Origin: Leptospira idonii
GTDB taxonomy: Bacteria; Spirochaetota; Leptospiria; Leptospirales; Leptospiraceae
Assembly (NCBI RefSeq): GCF_004770995.1
Contig: NZ_RQHW01000023.1
Coordinates: 1 to 63,458, forward strand
Direction of reading: 5' to 3'
DNA: 63,458 nucleotides
Within the stretch, counting starts at the first letter, position 1. Every line of letters starts with the position of its first letter. This document shows positions 34,946 through 46,000 of this stretch, in pieces. The notes below the pieces were generated by a model. The model saw only the letters and a list, made by a program, of their open reading frames with translations. It made no database searches and was not told where the DNA came from. The position numbers and the translations under genes were made by a program.

Positions 34946-36883
34946 ATGTCTAAGGAAAAAATTATCGGAATCGATTTGGGAACAACAAACTCTTGTGTTG
35001 CTGTTATGGAAGGTGGAGATCCCGTAGTGATTCAAAACTCGGAAGGAGCCAGAACCACTCCTTCGATCGTAGCCTATACTGCAAAAGGAGAAACAATTGT
35101 CGGTCAATTTGCAAAGAACCAGGCAATCACTAACGCAGTAAATACGATCCGCTCCGCAAAAAGATTCATAGGCCGCAGATTCAACGAAGCGGGCGACGAA
35201 TCCAAAATGGTTTCTTATAAAGTGATTCGTGCAGGAAACGACGGAGTTAAATTCGAAACCGTCGCAGGAGAGTTCACTCCTCAAGAAATTTCCGCTCGTA
35301 TCCTTCAAAAAATGAAAAAAACTGCGGAAGACTTTCTCGGTCATGAAGTGAAAAAAGCGGTAGTTACCGTTCCTGCTTACTTCAACGACGAACAAAGACA
35401 AGCGACGAAAGACGCAGGTAGAATCGCAGGATTAGAAGTAGAACGTATCATCAACGAACCTACTGCTGCCGCTCTTGCTTACGGTTTCGACAAAAAGAAA
35501 ACCAATGCAAAAATCGCAGTATATGACTTAGGTGGGGGAACTTTCGATGTTTCCATCCTCGAGTTGGGCGACGGAGTATTCGAAGTAAAATCCACAAACG
35601 GAGACACTCACCTTGGTGGGGACGACTTCGACAATACTGTAATGCAGTGGATGATCGATGAGTTTAAAAAACAAACCGGCATCGACATTTCCGGCGATAA
35701 AAACACAGTACAACGTTTGAAAGAAGCCGCTGAAAAAGCTAAGATCGAATTGTCCGGAACATCTTCCACACAAATCAATCTTCCTTTCATCACTGCGGAT
35801 GCATCCGGCCCGAAACACTTGGATATGACTTTGACTCGTGCGAAGTTCGACGATATCACTAAGTCTCTTGTGGAAAAAACACGTATTCCTTGCGTAAACG
35901 CTCTTCGTGACGCGGGTCTCAGCGCCAGCGAAATCGATGAAGTGATTCTAGTGGGAGGATCCACTCGTATCCCTGCGGTGCAGGCACTCGTAAAAGAAAT
36001 TTTCGGAAAAGAACCGAACAAATCCGTGAATCCGGATGAAGTTGTGGCAGTAGGTGCTGCGATCCAAGGCGGGGTCCTTGCAGGAGATGTAACAGATGTT
36101 CTACTTCTCGACGTAACTCCTCTTTCTTTGGGAATCGAAACTCTCGGCGGTGTGATGACGAAACTCATCGAAAGAAACACAACTATTCCTACAAGAAAAT
36201 CACAAGTGTTCTCAACTGCGGCGGACAGCCAAACAACTGTTTCCGTTCACGTTCTCCAAGGGGAAAGAGAAATGGCGAGTTACAACAGAACTTTAGGCCG
36301 TTTCGATTTAGTGGGTATTCCTTCCGCACCTAGAGGAGTTCCTCAAATCGAAGTAACTTTCGACATCGATGCGAACGGTATCGTTCACGTATCCGCAAAA
36401 GATTTGGGAACAGGTAAGGAACAAAAAATTCGTATCGAATCCTCTTCCGGACTTTCCGAAGAAGAAATCAAAAAGATGGTTAAGGATGCGGAAGCAAACG
36501 CTGAGACGGATAAAAAAGCCAGAGAAGCAGCGGATACTAAAAACGAATTGGAATCCATCGTTTACCAATTGGAAAAAACGGTAAACGAATCCGGTGATAA
36601 ATTGGATGAATCCGAAAAACAACGTGCTCAAGACGAAGTGAAACGCGGTCGTGAGGCGATGGAATCCGGCGATTTGGAAAGAATGAAAGCCGCTCGCGAT
36701 TCTATCCAACAAGTAGCGATGCAGATCGGTCAAAAAATTTATTCGCAAGGCGCTCCAGGAGCGGAACAACCTAACCAGGAAGCAGGTGCGGGAGCATCCG
36801 GCTCTGCGAACGGAAATTCTGCGGGAAGCGGTGAGAAGGTAGTAGATGCAGACTACACCGTTGTGGATGAAGACAAAAAATAA
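34946..36883 (+). CDS. dnaK: Molecular chaperone DnaK (Hsp70)
   Basis: ATP-driven chaperone that binds exposed hydrophobic segments. At 645 residues it has the standard length. The ATPase signatures are intact: [26 protein letters not shown], and the phosphate-binding [10 protein letters not shown], plus [13 protein letters not shown]. The substrate-binding domain begins at about 390 after [16 protein letters not shown]. The C-terminal lid is alanine and glutamate rich, with a Gly/Ala/Ser-rich tail ending [12 protein letters not shown]. Third gene of the heat-shock operon. Confidence 0.98.
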   Translation: MSKEKIIGIDLGTTNSCVAVMEGGDPVVIQNSEGARTTPSIVAYTAKGETIVGQFAKNQAITNAVNTIRSAKRFIGRRFNEAGDESKMVSYKVIRAGNDGVKFETVAGEFTPQEISARILQKMKKTAEDFLGHEVKKAVVTVPAYFNDEQRQATKDAGRIAGLEVERIINEPTAAALAYGFDKKKTNAKIAVYDLGGGTFDVSILELGDGVFEVKSTNGDTHLGGDDFDNTVMQWMIDEFKKQTGIDISGDKNTVQRLKEAAEKAKIELSGTSSTQINLPFITADASGPKHLDMTLTRAKFDDITKSLVEKTRIPCVNALRDAGLSASEIDEVILVGGSTRIPAVQALVKEIFGKEPNKSVNPDEVVAVGAAIQGGVLAGDVTDVLLLDVTPLSLGIETLGGVMTKLIERNTTIPTRKSQVFSTAADSQTTVSVHVLQGEREMASYNRTLGRFDLVGIPSAPRGVPQIEVTFDIDANGIVHVSAKDLGTGKEQKIRIESSSGLSEEEIKKMVKDAEANAETDKKAREAADTKNELESIVYQLEKTVNESGDKLDESEKQRAQDEVKRGREAMESGDLERMKAARDSIQQVAMQIGQKIYSQGAPGAEQPNQEAGAGASGSANGNSAGSGEKVVDADYTVVDEDKK

Positions 36884-36913
36884 AACGGATAAAAGATAAA
36901 AAGAAGTAAGATT

Positions 36914-38035
36914 ATGAGCGACCGCGGTTACTACGAAGTATTAGGCGTTTCGAAAGGTGCTTCCGATGATGAAATCAAGAGCGCCTATCGTAAGTTAGCC
37001 ATTAAATATCACCCTGATAAAAATAAGGGGGATAAGGAAGCTGAGGAAAAATTCAAAGAAGCTACGGAAGCGTACGAAGTGTTACGTGATCCGCAGAAAC
37101 GTGCTGCTTACGATCAGTACGGCAAAGCAGGCGTAGGCGCAGGAGGTCCTGGATTCGGACAAGGCGCTTACACCGATTTCTCCGACATCTTCGGTGATTT
37201 CGGAGATATCTTCAGTGAATTTTTCGGAGGCGGAGGTGGTGGAAGCCGCGGTGGTTCTAGAAGATCCGGCCCGCAAAGAGGGTCGGACTTACGTTACAAT
37301 TTGGAAGTGAGCTTGGAAGATGCCGCTCTTGGAAAAGAATATAAAATTGAAATTCCAAGATTGGAAACTTGCGTAGACTGTTCCGGTTCGGGAGCATCCA
37401 AAGGGTCTTCTCCTACCGTCTGCCCTGATTGCAGCGGAGCGGGACAAGTCAGAAGAACCCAAGGTTTTTTCAGCGTCACTACCACTTGCCCTCGCTGTAA
37501 AGGAAAAGGAAAAATCATTTCCAACCCTTGCAAGACATGTAAAGGCGAAGGTTTAACAGAGAAAAGACGAACAATTCATATTAAAATTCCGCCGGGAGTG
37601 GAATCAGGAAGCAGATTGAAAGTTTCCGGGGAAGGAGAATCCGGCCCGAACGGAGGTCCGAACGGAGACCTTTACGTAGTCACTCACATCAAAAAACATC
37701 CTGTGTTTGAAAGACAAGGAAACGATTTGATCGTACAAAGATCGATCAGTTTGTCCATGGCTTGTTTAGGCGGAGAGATTGAAGTTCCTTCTATCGACGG
37801 AAAAACCATTCAATTGAAGATTCCAGAAGGAACCGAAAGCGGACAAGTCTTCCGTTTGAAAGGACACGGTGTACCATATCTAGGTTCTTACGGAAAAGGC
37901 GATCAACATGTGATCATCCGGGTAGAAATTCCTAAAAAATTGACTAAAAAGCAGAAGGAACTTTTGGAAGAATTTGCAAGAGAATCCGGCGAAAAGGTCG
38001 GCACTGCGGGAAAATCTAAGTTGTTTTTCCGTTAA
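36914..38035 (+). CDS. dnaJ: Chaperone protein DnaJ
   Basis: Co-chaperone that delivers substrates to DnaK and stimulates its ATPase. The 373-residue product has a J-domain with HPD (about 34-36), a Gly/Phe-rich linker (about 75-120), four zinc-binding CxxCxGxG repeats ([32 protein letters not shown]; about 155-215), then two C-terminal substrate domains. Class I DnaJ. It begins 30 bp after dnaK, in the same operon. Confidence 0.98.
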   Translation: MSDRGYYEVLGVSKGASDDEIKSAYRKLAIKYHPDKNKGDKEAEEKFKEATEAYEVLRDPQKRAAYDQYGKAGVGAGGPGFGQGAYTDFSDIFGDFGDIFSEFFGGGGGGSRGGSRRSGPQRGSDLRYNLEVSLEDAALGKEYKIEIPRLETCVDCSGSGASKGSSPTVCPDCSGAGQVRRTQGFFSVTTTCPRCKGKGKIISNPCKTCKGEGLTEKRRTIHIKIPPGVESGSRLKVSGEGESGPNGGPNGDLYVVTHIKKHPVFERQGNDLIVQRSISLSMACLGGEIEVPSIDGKTIQLKIPEGTESGQVFRLKGHGVPYLGSYGKGDQHVIIRVEIPKKLTKKQKELLEEFARESGEKVGTAGKSKLFFR

Positions 38036-38060
38036 GAGAACCGAGGATTGAGATATATCT

Positions 38061-39023
38061 ATGGATAAAAAAGTCCGCCTCGGAGTCATCGGTACGGGCC
38101 ATATGGGCCAATACCACGTCAATGTTGCTAAAATGCTATCGGATGCCGAACTTGTAGGTATCTACGATGCAAGCACGGAAAGAGCAACTCAAATTGCAGA
38201 AAAACATAAAACCAAAGCTTTTGCTTCGGAAGCCGATTTGTTTAAAGAAGTGGATGCGGTCATCATTGCCGCTCCAACTTTTTTACATCACAAAATCGCA
38301 AAACAAGCATTATCTGAGAAGAAACATGTTTTAGTTGAGAAACCCATCTCTCAAACGGTGGATGAAGCGCGTGAGCTTGTAGATCTTGCGAAAAAAAACA
38401 ATTTGGTTCTGCAAGTCGGCCACGTAGAAAGATTCAACGGCGCCGTTTTGGAATTGGGAAAAATCGCGGAACAACCTCTTTTGATCGAATCCAGAAGAAT
38501 TGCACCGTTTAATCCGCGCATATCGGATGTGGGAGTCGTTTTGGATATGATGATCCACGACATAGACATCGTGATGAACTTGGTGAAGTCGGATGTGGTG
38601 GAAGTGAAGGCGACAGGAGCCTCCATCATTTCCGCTCATGAAGATGTTGCCAGCGTCGTATTGAAGTTTGCAAACGGATGTGTTGCCAGCTTGAATGCTT
38701 CCAGAGCGTCCCAAGCTAAAATCAGAACATTGAATATCTCTCAAAAAGATTCTTACGTATTTTTGGATTTTACGAACCAGGAAATCGAGATTCACAGACA
38801 GGCGAGTTCGACGACTCAATTGGGATCCGGTGAAATTAAATACAGACAAGAATCGATCGTTGAAAAAATCTTCGTTCACAAAGATAATCCTTTGAAGCAA
38901 GAACACGAACATTTCGTCAAATGCATCAAAGGCGAATCGGAACCGATGGTAAAAGGCGAATCCGACATTCGTACTTTAGAAGTTGCATACAGAGTATTGC
39001 AGCAAATTGGAGAAAATAAATAA
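38061..39023 (+). CDS. Gfo/Idh/MocA-family NAD(P)-dependent oxidoreductase
   Basis: A 320-residue dehydrogenase with an N-terminal Rossmann fold, GVIGTGHMGQYHVNV (about 8-22), the EKPISQT motif (about 94-100, with the catalytic Lys) and a C-terminal alpha/beta domain containing DMMIHDIDIVMNL, where the His is catalytic. Substrates of the family are sugars or inositols; members in lipid A or surface-sugar pathways are common in Leptospira, so a UDP-sugar role is possible but not shown. It starts 25 bp after dnaJ and its stop overlaps the next start (TAATG). Confidence 0.85.
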   Translation: MDKKVRLGVIGTGHMGQYHVNVAKMLSDAELVGIYDASTERATQIAEKHKTKAFASEADLFKEVDAVIIAAPTFLHHKIAKQALSEKKHVLVEKPISQTVDEARELVDLAKKNNLVLQVGHVERFNGAVLELGKIAEQPLLIESRRIAPFNPRISDVGVVLDMMIHDIDIVMNLVKSDVVEVKATGASIISAHEDVASVVLKFANGCVASLNASRASQAKIRTLNISQKDSYVFLDFTNQEIEIHRQASSTTQLGSGEIKYRQESIVEKIFVHKDNPLKQEHEHFVKCIKGESEPMVKGESDIRTLEVAYRVLQQIGENK

Positions 39024-39586
39024 TGATAGAAGTTCCGGGATCGACTCGCGGCAAATTACTCATTTCCAACTCAAGTGTGATCCAGGACTTTTTTCATAAA
39101 TCGATCGTTCTTATGGTCGATCATGATGCGGACGGTGCTTTCGGTTTGGTGTTGAATAAACCCACCAACCAAACCATGGAATCTCTGATCAAAAATCTTC
39201 CTGAAACGGTTCATTCCAACAAACAAATCTATAACGGTGGTCCTGTGGACAATATGTTCGTAACCATCGTTCATAATCAGAAATCTTCCGCAGACCCCGG
39301 CGTTGAAATCATTCCTGGAATTTATATGGCCAGAAGTTTCGATACTATGGTGGAGATCCTTCAATCCAAAGACGCCAAGTTCCGCGTATTTCAAGGTTAT
39401 GCGGGTTGGTCTTCCGGCCAGTTGGAAAGCGAATTCGAAAAACTTTCCTGGGTGGTGAACGAAGTGTCCGAAGACATCGTTTTTAAGGAAGATGAATCCG
39501 AATCCTTATGGAAGGATGCATTACGTAGTAAAGGTGGGATCTATAAATACTTTGTGGAACACACAAAAGATCCTCTGCTAAATTAA
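39023..39586 (+). CDS. YqgE/AlgH family protein (UPF0301)
   Basis: A 187-residue protein with the family landmarks: GKLLISNSSVIQDFFHKSIV, then LVLNKPTN (about 46-53), NGGPV (about 72-76) and GYAGWSSGQLESE (about 129-141). Homologues were named from the alginate regulator AlgH of Pseudomonas, but the molecular role is unsettled. It is coupled to the oxidoreductase gene by a TAATG overlap and is the last gene before a strong terminator. Confidence 0.9.
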   Translation: MIEVPGSTRGKLLISNSSVIQDFFHKSIVLMVDHDADGAFGLVLNKPTNQTMESLIKNLPETVHSNKQIYNGGPVDNMFVTIVHNQKSSADPGVEIIPGIYMARSFDTMVEILQSKDAKFRVFQGYAGWSSGQLESEFEKLSWVVNEVSEDIVFKEDESESLWKDALRSKGGIYKYFVEHTKDPLLN

Positions 39587-39599
39587 GTTTTCCTAATTT

Positions 39600-39650
39600 G
39601 TCGTCCGGTTTTTCCGAAAATTTTACAGATTTGACTGGACGACTTTTTTT
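39600..39650 (+). terminator. Intrinsic terminator after the hrcA-dnaJ-yqgE transcript
   Basis: GTCGTCCGGT (39600-39609) pairs with ACTGGACGAC (39634-39643) with one mismatch in ten, a 24-base loop and a seven-base T-run (39644-39650). It lies 13 bp after the YqgE stop and ends the heat-shock operon. Confidence 0.75.
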
Positions 39651-39689
39651 CCCTGCAATAATCTCAGATACAATTCGGATCTCATATTC

Positions 39690-40457
39690 ATGAAGCTGGA
39701 ATCCAAAAAAGTAGTTCTCACTGGTGCTTCTTCCGGCATCGGAAAATCGATTTTGGAAAGGCTTCTGAAAGAAGGAGCCCTGGTAGTTGTGGGGGATCTG
39801 AAACCCGAATTAATCCCCGATCATTCCAACCTTCATAAATTTAAAATCGATGTCAGCAAACCGGAAGAAGTAGATCGACTCATTGAAGAATCCATCGAGA
39901 TTCTAGATAAGATCGATGTTTTCATCGCCAATGCTGGGTTTGCTTATTTTGAAAAAATACAGAAGGAAGATTGGCAAAGAATCCAAAACATCTTTGCTAC
40001 CAATGTTTTTTCCCCTATTTACACTGCGGAAAAATTAACCTCTCTGCTTCCCAAGGGAGTTCACATCATAATGACGGCTTCCGCGATGGCGCATCTTCCT
40101 TTGCCAGGTTATGCGCTCTATTCCGCAACTAAGGCAGCAGTGCATGCGTTTGCGGATGCGTTCCGTTTCGAGATGGGAAAAAACTTCCGATTAACGGTTG
40201 TTTATCCTATCGCGACAAAAACCCGTTTTTTTTCCGAGGCCGGAAGTTCAGTGCCGGTTCCTTGGCCGGCGCAGGAGCCGGAACAAGTTGCCAAAAAAAT
40301 AATCCGTGCTATACTTCATCCTAGGAAATCGGTGCATCCATCGCTTCGTTTCCGCACTCTCTTGATTTTAGATCGTTATTTTCCGATTTTTTTCACGATT
40401 TACCGGTTTTGGCAGAATTATCTCTTCCAAAAATGGCAAAAATCGAAAGAAAATTAA
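39690..40457 (+). CDS. Short-chain dehydrogenase/reductase
   Basis: A 255-residue oxidoreductase of the classical SDR type: NAD(P) motif TGASSGIG (about 10-17), NAG in IANAGFAYF, catalytic Ser near TASAMAH and the active-site YSATK (Tyr and Lys). The substrate is not evident. The final 40 residues are hydrophobic and basic (ILDRYFPIFFTIYRFWQNYL), so the protein may associate with the membrane. It is a single gene bounded by a terminator upstream and two hairpins downstream. Confidence 0.9.
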   Translation: MKLESKKVVLTGASSGIGKSILERLLKEGALVVVGDLKPELIPDHSNLHKFKIDVSKPEEVDRLIEESIEILDKIDVFIANAGFAYFEKIQKEDWQRIQNIFATNVFSPIYTAEKLTSLLPKGVHIIMTASAMAHLPLPGYALYSATKAAVHAFADAFRFEMGKNFRLTVVYPIATKTRFFSEAGSSVPVPWPAQEPEQVAKKIIRAILHPRKSVHPSLRFRTLLILDRYFPIFFTIYRFWQNYLFQKWQKSKEN

Positions 40458-40503
40458 ATCAAAGGTTTTCCTTTGATTCGGTCGTCTAAGCATTTTGCTT
40501 AGA
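40458..40503. terminator. Two tandem hairpins after the SDR gene
   Basis: ATCAAAGG (40458-40465) pairs with CCTTTGAT (40470-40477) over four bases, and TCTAAGCA (40485-40492) pairs with TGCTTAGA (40496-40503) over three bases. Both stems are perfect 8-mers. No T-run follows, so they may serve as a bipartite terminator, an mRNA stability element or a protein target. The remaining 166 bp up to 40669 should hold the promoter of the ATP-grasp operon. Confidence 0.5.
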
Positions 40504-40669
40504 TACTGGTCATGCTTACGCTCCCATTTTTATCTCTGTACAGTTTCTACGCAAAATTCGGAAAGGAATAGATTCCGATTATGTCTAATCCCTTTCTACT
40601 CGTTCCACAAGCGAAATGTTTATATTGGTACGAAAATTGCTTCTAAATTAAGCAAAGGAAGTAGGCGCT

Positions 40670-42094
40670 ATGTTTATTGCAGACTATGACACGAAGAACG
40701 TTTACGATGAGATGTTTTCCAAAGAAGGCAGTGCTCGCAAAAGTTATCATTTCTTAAAAAGTAAAATGGAAAGTTTAGGCGGAATCGAACTCATCAAAAG
40801 AAGTTCTTCCGCCGAAAAAGCCCTGCTTTCTTTGGGAATCACCTTTACCTTGTATGGTGACGGAGAGCAGCAAGAACGTATCATGCCGTTCGATGTGATT
40901 CCTAGAATCGTTCCTAGCGACGAATGGGTTCGTTTGGAAAAGGGACTCGCTCAAAGAATCCAAGCCCTCAATTTATTTCTGCAGGATATCTACGGGGAGG
41001 GAAAAATTCTAAAAGATAAAATCATTCCCGAGGAAATCGTTTTATCCAGCACAGGTTATTTAAAACAGTGCATCGGCTTGAAGCCGCCTAAAGGAATTTG
41101 GATTCATATCACAGGAACCGACTTGGTGCGAGACGGAGAAGGTGCTTTCCACGTATTGGAAGACAACCTTCGTTGCCCTTCCGGAGTTTCTTATGTTTTG
41201 GAAAACAGGGAAGTGATGAAAAGAACCTTTCCTGAGTTATTCGATAAATTAAACATCCGTCAAGTTTACGATTATCCTTACCATCTTCGTTCCACATTGG
41301 AAAATCTAACGGATTCAAGCGATCCTGTCATTGCGGTATGGACGCCTGGAGTCTATAACTCCGCTTATTACGAACATTCTTTCCTTGCGCAAAAAATGGG
41401 TGTGTATCTTGTAGAAGGATCCGACTTGATCGTCGAAAACGATACGGTCTATATGAAAACCACTAAAGGTTTGAAGAAGATCGATGTCATCTATCGAAGA
41501 ATAGACGATACTTTTATGGATCCAAGCGCCTTCCGTGAAGATTCTCTTCTGGGAGTAAAAGGAATTTTTGAAGCTTATAAAAAAGGAAACGTAGCTTTGG
41601 CAAACGCTCCAGGAACTGGAATTGCGGACGATAAAGTGATTTATTCCTTCGTTCCTCAAATCATCAAATATTACTTAGGTGAAGAGTCCATCATTCCTAA
41701 TGTTCCCACATATCTTTGTTCCAACGAAAAAGATCTGAAATATGTGATCGAAAACATTCATAATCTTGTCGTAAAACCTGCGAACGGTGCAGGAGGATAC
41801 GGAATGATCATAGGGCCCAAAGCTTCCAAACAAGAGCAGGAAGATTTCAAAGCATTGATATTGAAAGACGCTAGAAATTATATCGCTCAACCGGTTTTGA
41901 ATTTATCCACAGTACCTACCTTGATTGCGGATAAAATCGAAGCAAGGCACGTTGATCTAAGACCGTTCATTTTGTACGGAAAGGACGTTTATGTGATGCC
42001 GGGCGGATTAACTCGTGTCGCTTTAAGAAAGGGTTCTTTAGTAGTCAATTCTTCCCAGGGAGGTGGTTCAAAAGATACCTGGGTTCTAGGATAA
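40670..42094 (+). CDS. Circularly permuted ATP-grasp protein (stand-alone copy)
   Basis: A 474-residue protein of the circularly permuted ATP-grasp type (COG2308), whose order of ATP-binding segments is rearranged. Such proteins are predicted to form amide bonds with ATP. Expected residues are present: VLEDNLRCPSGVSYVLENRE with a Glu-x-Asn metal pair (about 162-181), VIYRRIDDTFMDP, a Gly-rich KPANGAGGYGM loop (about 370-380), HVDLRPF and the closing NSSQGGGSKDTWVL. First gene of the cluster. It is followed after 13 bp by the alpha-E gene, its usual partner. A ribosome site AAGGAAG lies about 7 bases before the ATG. Confidence 0.88.
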   Translation: MFIADYDTKNVYDEMFSKEGSARKSYHFLKSKMESLGGIELIKRSSSAEKALLSLGITFTLYGDGEQQERIMPFDVIPRIVPSDEWVRLEKGLAQRIQALNLFLQDIYGEGKILKDKIIPEEIVLSSTGYLKQCIGLKPPKGIWIHITGTDLVRDGEGAFHVLEDNLRCPSGVSYVLENREVMKRTFPELFDKLNIRQVYDYPYHLRSTLENLTDSSDPVIAVWTPGVYNSAYYEHSFLAQKMGVYLVEGSDLIVENDTVYMKTTKGLKKIDVIYRRIDDTFMDPSAFREDSLLGVKGIFEAYKKGNVALANAPGTGIADDKVIYSFVPQIIKYYLGEESIIPNVPTYLCSNEKDLKYVIENIHNLVVKPANGAGGYGMIIGPKASKQEQEDFKALILKDARNYIAQPVLNLSTVPTLIADKIEARHVDLRPFILYGKDVYVMPGGLTRVALRKGSLVVNSSQGGGSKDTWVLG

Positions 42095-42107
42095 GGAAGG
42101 AGCTATT

Positions 42108-43076
42108 ATGTTAAGCAGAGTAGCCGAATCCGTATTCTGGTTGAATAGGTATATCGAAAGAGCGGAAAACTATTCCCGTTTTATCGATGTGAATCATCAA
42201 CTTTCTCTCGATTTGAATGACGATTTCCCGAACCAGTGGATGCCTTTGGTGCATACCACGGGTGATGCGGAGCAGTTCGAAAAAAAATACGAACTGGCTA
42301 CTCCGGCTAACGTCATTCAGTTTATGACTTTTGACGATGAGAATCCCAATTCCATCTTCAATTGCCTTTCCCGTGCCAGAGAAAATGCGCGAACCATCAG
42401 GGAAAACATTTCCACTTCCATGTGGGAAGTGTTAAACGAGTTTTATCTTTTCGTAAAAGACTATCGTAAATCCTATCTTGAAAAACCGGAGAGTAGAGGA
42501 GAAGGTCTTTCCGTCGATCTTTCCGAATTTTTAAGTTATGTGAGAAAGAACTGTCAAAGTTTTTACGGATGTTCCGATGCTACCATTTCTCACGATGAAG
42601 TTTGGAGTTTTTCTTTACTTGGTCGGTTTTTGGAAAGGGCGGATAAAACGACTCGTATCTTGGATATGAAATACTTCATATTGCTTCCTTCCATACAGGA
42701 TGTTGGTTCCACATTGGATCTTTTGCAATGGTTGTCTTTATTGAAGTCAGCATCTGCGCATGAGATGTACAATCGCAATTATAAAAGAGTGCATCCTACT
42801 GAGATCGCAGAGTTTTTGATTTTGGATCAGAACTTTCCCCGTTCCATCGTTTTCTGTCTGCAAGAGATGGAAGAAAGTTTAGAAAAGGTTTCAGGAACGA
42901 AGGAAGGTCTTCCTAGAAATTTGGCGCAGGATGCAACGACGACTTATCTGAACCGTTTACGTTCTGAGAACGTACATTCCATTTTCGACAAAGGCCTTCA
43001 TGAGTATTTGGATGATATCCAAATCGAGCTGAATCGAATCGGTGCAAAGATTGTAGAAAGATTTTTTAGAAGCTAA
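42108..43076 (+). CDS. Alpha-E domain protein (DUF403)
   Basis: A 322-residue all-alpha protein starting MLSRVAESVFWLNRYIERAE, the hallmark of the alpha-E (COG2307) family. SRARENARTIRENIS (about 89-103) and GRFLERADKTTRIL (about 170-183) are repeated acidic/arginine patterns typical of it. Partner of circularly permuted ATP-grasp proteins in bacterial gene clusters; biochemical role unknown, possibly recognition of the carrier or product. Ribosome site AAGGAGG-like (aaggaaggagc) lies just before ATG. The next gene starts 4 bp later. Confidence 0.9.
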   Translation: MLSRVAESVFWLNRYIERAENYSRFIDVNHQLSLDLNDDFPNQWMPLVHTTGDAEQFEKKYELATPANVIQFMTFDDENPNSIFNCLSRARENARTIRENISTSMWEVLNEFYLFVKDYRKSYLEKPESRGEGLSVDLSEFLSYVRKNCQSFYGCSDATISHDEVWSFSLLGRFLERADKTTRILDMKYFILLPSIQDVGSTLDLLQWLSLLKSASAHEMYNRNYKRVHPTEIAEFLILDQNFPRSIVFCLQEMEESLEKVSGTKEGLPRNLAQDATTTYLNRLRSENVHSIFDKGLHEYLDDIQIELNRIGAKIVERFFRS

Positions 43077-43080
43077 AACT

Positions 43081-46000
43081 ATGAGCATAAGAGTCGCATT
43101 AACACACATTACAACATATAACTACGATAAGAAGATACAACTGTCACCTCATGTGATTCGTCTGCGTCCGGCTCCTCATACAAGAAACCATATCGTTTCT
43201 TATTCCTTGAAGATACAGCCGGAAGAACAGTTTTTAAACTGGCAGCAAGATCCTTTCGGTAACTATCTCGCCAGATTGGTTTTCAACGAAAAAACCAGTT
43301 TGTTCCAAGTAGCTGTCGACTTAGTAGTCGATATGAAGGTGATCAATCCTTTCGATTTTTTTATCGAAGAAAAAGCGGAAAAGATACCTTTCGTATATGA
43401 TAAAAATCTAAAGAAAGAACTAACACCTTACTTAAAACCTAAAAAACCGACTAAGTCCGTTTCCGATTATTTGAAAACGATCAATGTCACTCCCAGAAGA
43501 ACGATCGATTTTTTGGTCGATCTAAACCAGAAGGTTTATAACGACATCGGTTATATCATCCGTATGGAACCCGGTGTGCAGACTCCCGAAGTCACCTTGA
43601 AAAAAAGAATCGGTTCTTGCAGAGACAGCGCTTATTTACTCGTTCAAATATTGCGTAACTTAGGTTTGGCGGCAAGATTCGTATCCGGTTATCTCATTCA
43701 GTTGAAGGCGGATGTGAAATCCCTCGACGGTCCTTCCGGAACGGATAAGGATTTCACCGATTTACACGCTTGGGCGGAAGTTTTTTTACCTGGTGCAGGA
43801 TGGGTGGGACTTGATCCTACTTCCGGACTTTTTACCGGAGAAGGCCACATTCCTTTGGCGGCGACACCGGAACCAGAATCGGCAGGACCTATATCCGGTT
43901 TTGTGGAAAGAGCCAAAACCGAATTTTCTTTTCATATGGGAGTGGAGAGAATTCAGGAAACTCCTAGAGTCACTTTGCCTTATAAAGATGAAGATTGGCA
44001 AAGGATTTTGAATTTAGGGGAATCGATCGACAAACGAATTCGAAAAAACGATATCCGGCTTACCATCGGAGGAGAACCTACTTTCGTTTCTACGGAAAAT
44101 AAAGATGCTCCCGAATGGAATTTTGATGCGTTAGGTTACGAAAAATATTCCAGATCCGAACAGTTGATGAAACGACTCAAGAATCATTATGCTAAAGGAG
44201 GAGTTCTTCAATACGGACAAGGAAAATGGTATCCAGGAGAACCGATTCCTCGTTGGGCGATGATCGCTTATTGGAGATTAGACGGAGAGAAAATCTGGGA
44301 ATCTCCTCATCTTTTGGCGGATGATCGTTATACGGGTTCGGCCACTACGGAAGATGCTCGTAAATTCACAAGTGTTCTTGCGGCAAATATGCGTTTATCG
44401 CAAGAATTCATCCTTCCCGCTTATGAGGACAATCTGTACTATTTATGGCAGGAAGGAAACCTTCCCGATTCCGATGAAGAACTGCTGAAAGGTTTGGATC
44501 AATACAATAAGATGGAAAGAAAAAGAATTCTTTCCGTTTTGGAAAAGGGAATCAATCAGGAAGTGGGTTATACCATTCCAATCGAATACGATTCTTATCA
44601 AAAAATTTGGTACAGCCAGAAATGGGAATTCAGACGAAAAAAACTCTATTTGATTCCCGGCGATTCTCCTATGGGATACAGACTTCCTTTGAATTCATTG
44701 GGATATTCCAGTTTGTATCCTTATCAGGAAGATCCTGCTCTTTTGCGTCCTCCTCTTGCAAAAAGAAAAGAGCTGGAGCAGATCCGAGGTTTGCAGCCGC
44801 AGGTATCGTATAATGTAGGATATACGAATTATACGAAGAAAGCGATTTGTATCGAACCTAGAAACGGAAATTTAAGAGTATTTTTGCCTCCTATGCCGAA
44901 TTTGGAAAGTTGGCTCGATTTGGTTTATCTGATCGAAAAAACTGCGGAACAAACGGATCTGCCGATCGTTTTGGAAGGATATGAAGCTCCTCAAGATTCC
45001 AGGATCAATCGTTTCAAAATCACACCGGATCCGGGAGTGATCGAAGTGAATCTGCATCCTTCCTTTTCTTTCGGCGAGATCGTGGAAAAGACGAAAACCC
45101 TTTATGAGGAAGCGGAACAAGTTCGTTTGACTGCCGAGAAATTTATGTTAGATGGAAGACACTCCGGTACCGGTGGTGGGAACCATATCACCGTAGGAGG
45201 AGCTTCCGTAAACGATAGCCCTTTCCTAAGAAAACCCGGTTTGCTTCGCAGTATGATCGCCTATTGGCAAAACCATCCAGGTCTTTCTTATTTATTTTCG
45301 GGTTTGTTCATCGGTCCCACTTCTCAGTCTCCTAGAATCGACGAAGCGCGTAACGACAGTTTGCATGAACTGAAGATCGCATTCCAACAAGTTGATTCCA
45401 GCAGATTCACTCCTCCTTGGCTGCTCGATCGTTTGTTCAGAAATATTTTGACAGATCTCACCGGGAACACTCATAGAACAGAGATTTCCATCGACAAACT
45501 TTTCGATCCAGGCTCTTATACGGGCCGATTGGGTCTTGTGGAAATGCGCGCCTTTGAAATGCCTCCTCATTACCAGATGAGTGTGGTGCAACAGGCTTTC
45601 GTGATGGCGGTTCTTTGTAAATTCTGGGAATCACCTTATTATGGTCAGCCGATCAATTGGAACACGGAACTTCACGACAGGTTCATGCTTCCTTACTTCG
45701 TGTATAAAGATTTTAAAGAAGTGATTCGAGATCTTCAAAATTCAGGATTTTCCTTTTTGGAAAAAGACTTTGATCCTTTCTTCGAATTCCGTTTCCCTCA
45801 ATACGGAATCTCCTATTTGGATGGAATGCAAATCGAGCTCAGAATGGCTTTGGAACCTTGGAACGTTCTAGGAGAAGAAAACACTGCACAAGGGACTTCG
45901 AGAGGAGTCGATTCTGCAGTGGAGAGACTCCAAGTAAAAGTCACAGGGTTTCATCCGGATCGTTATGTTTTGAGCTGCAACGGGTACGAAGTTCCTCTAC

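Noticed and set aside
34919..35401. A 160-residue frame antisense to dnaK
   Set aside because: Long antisense frames over highly biased genes such as dnaK are common and carry no evidence of their own.
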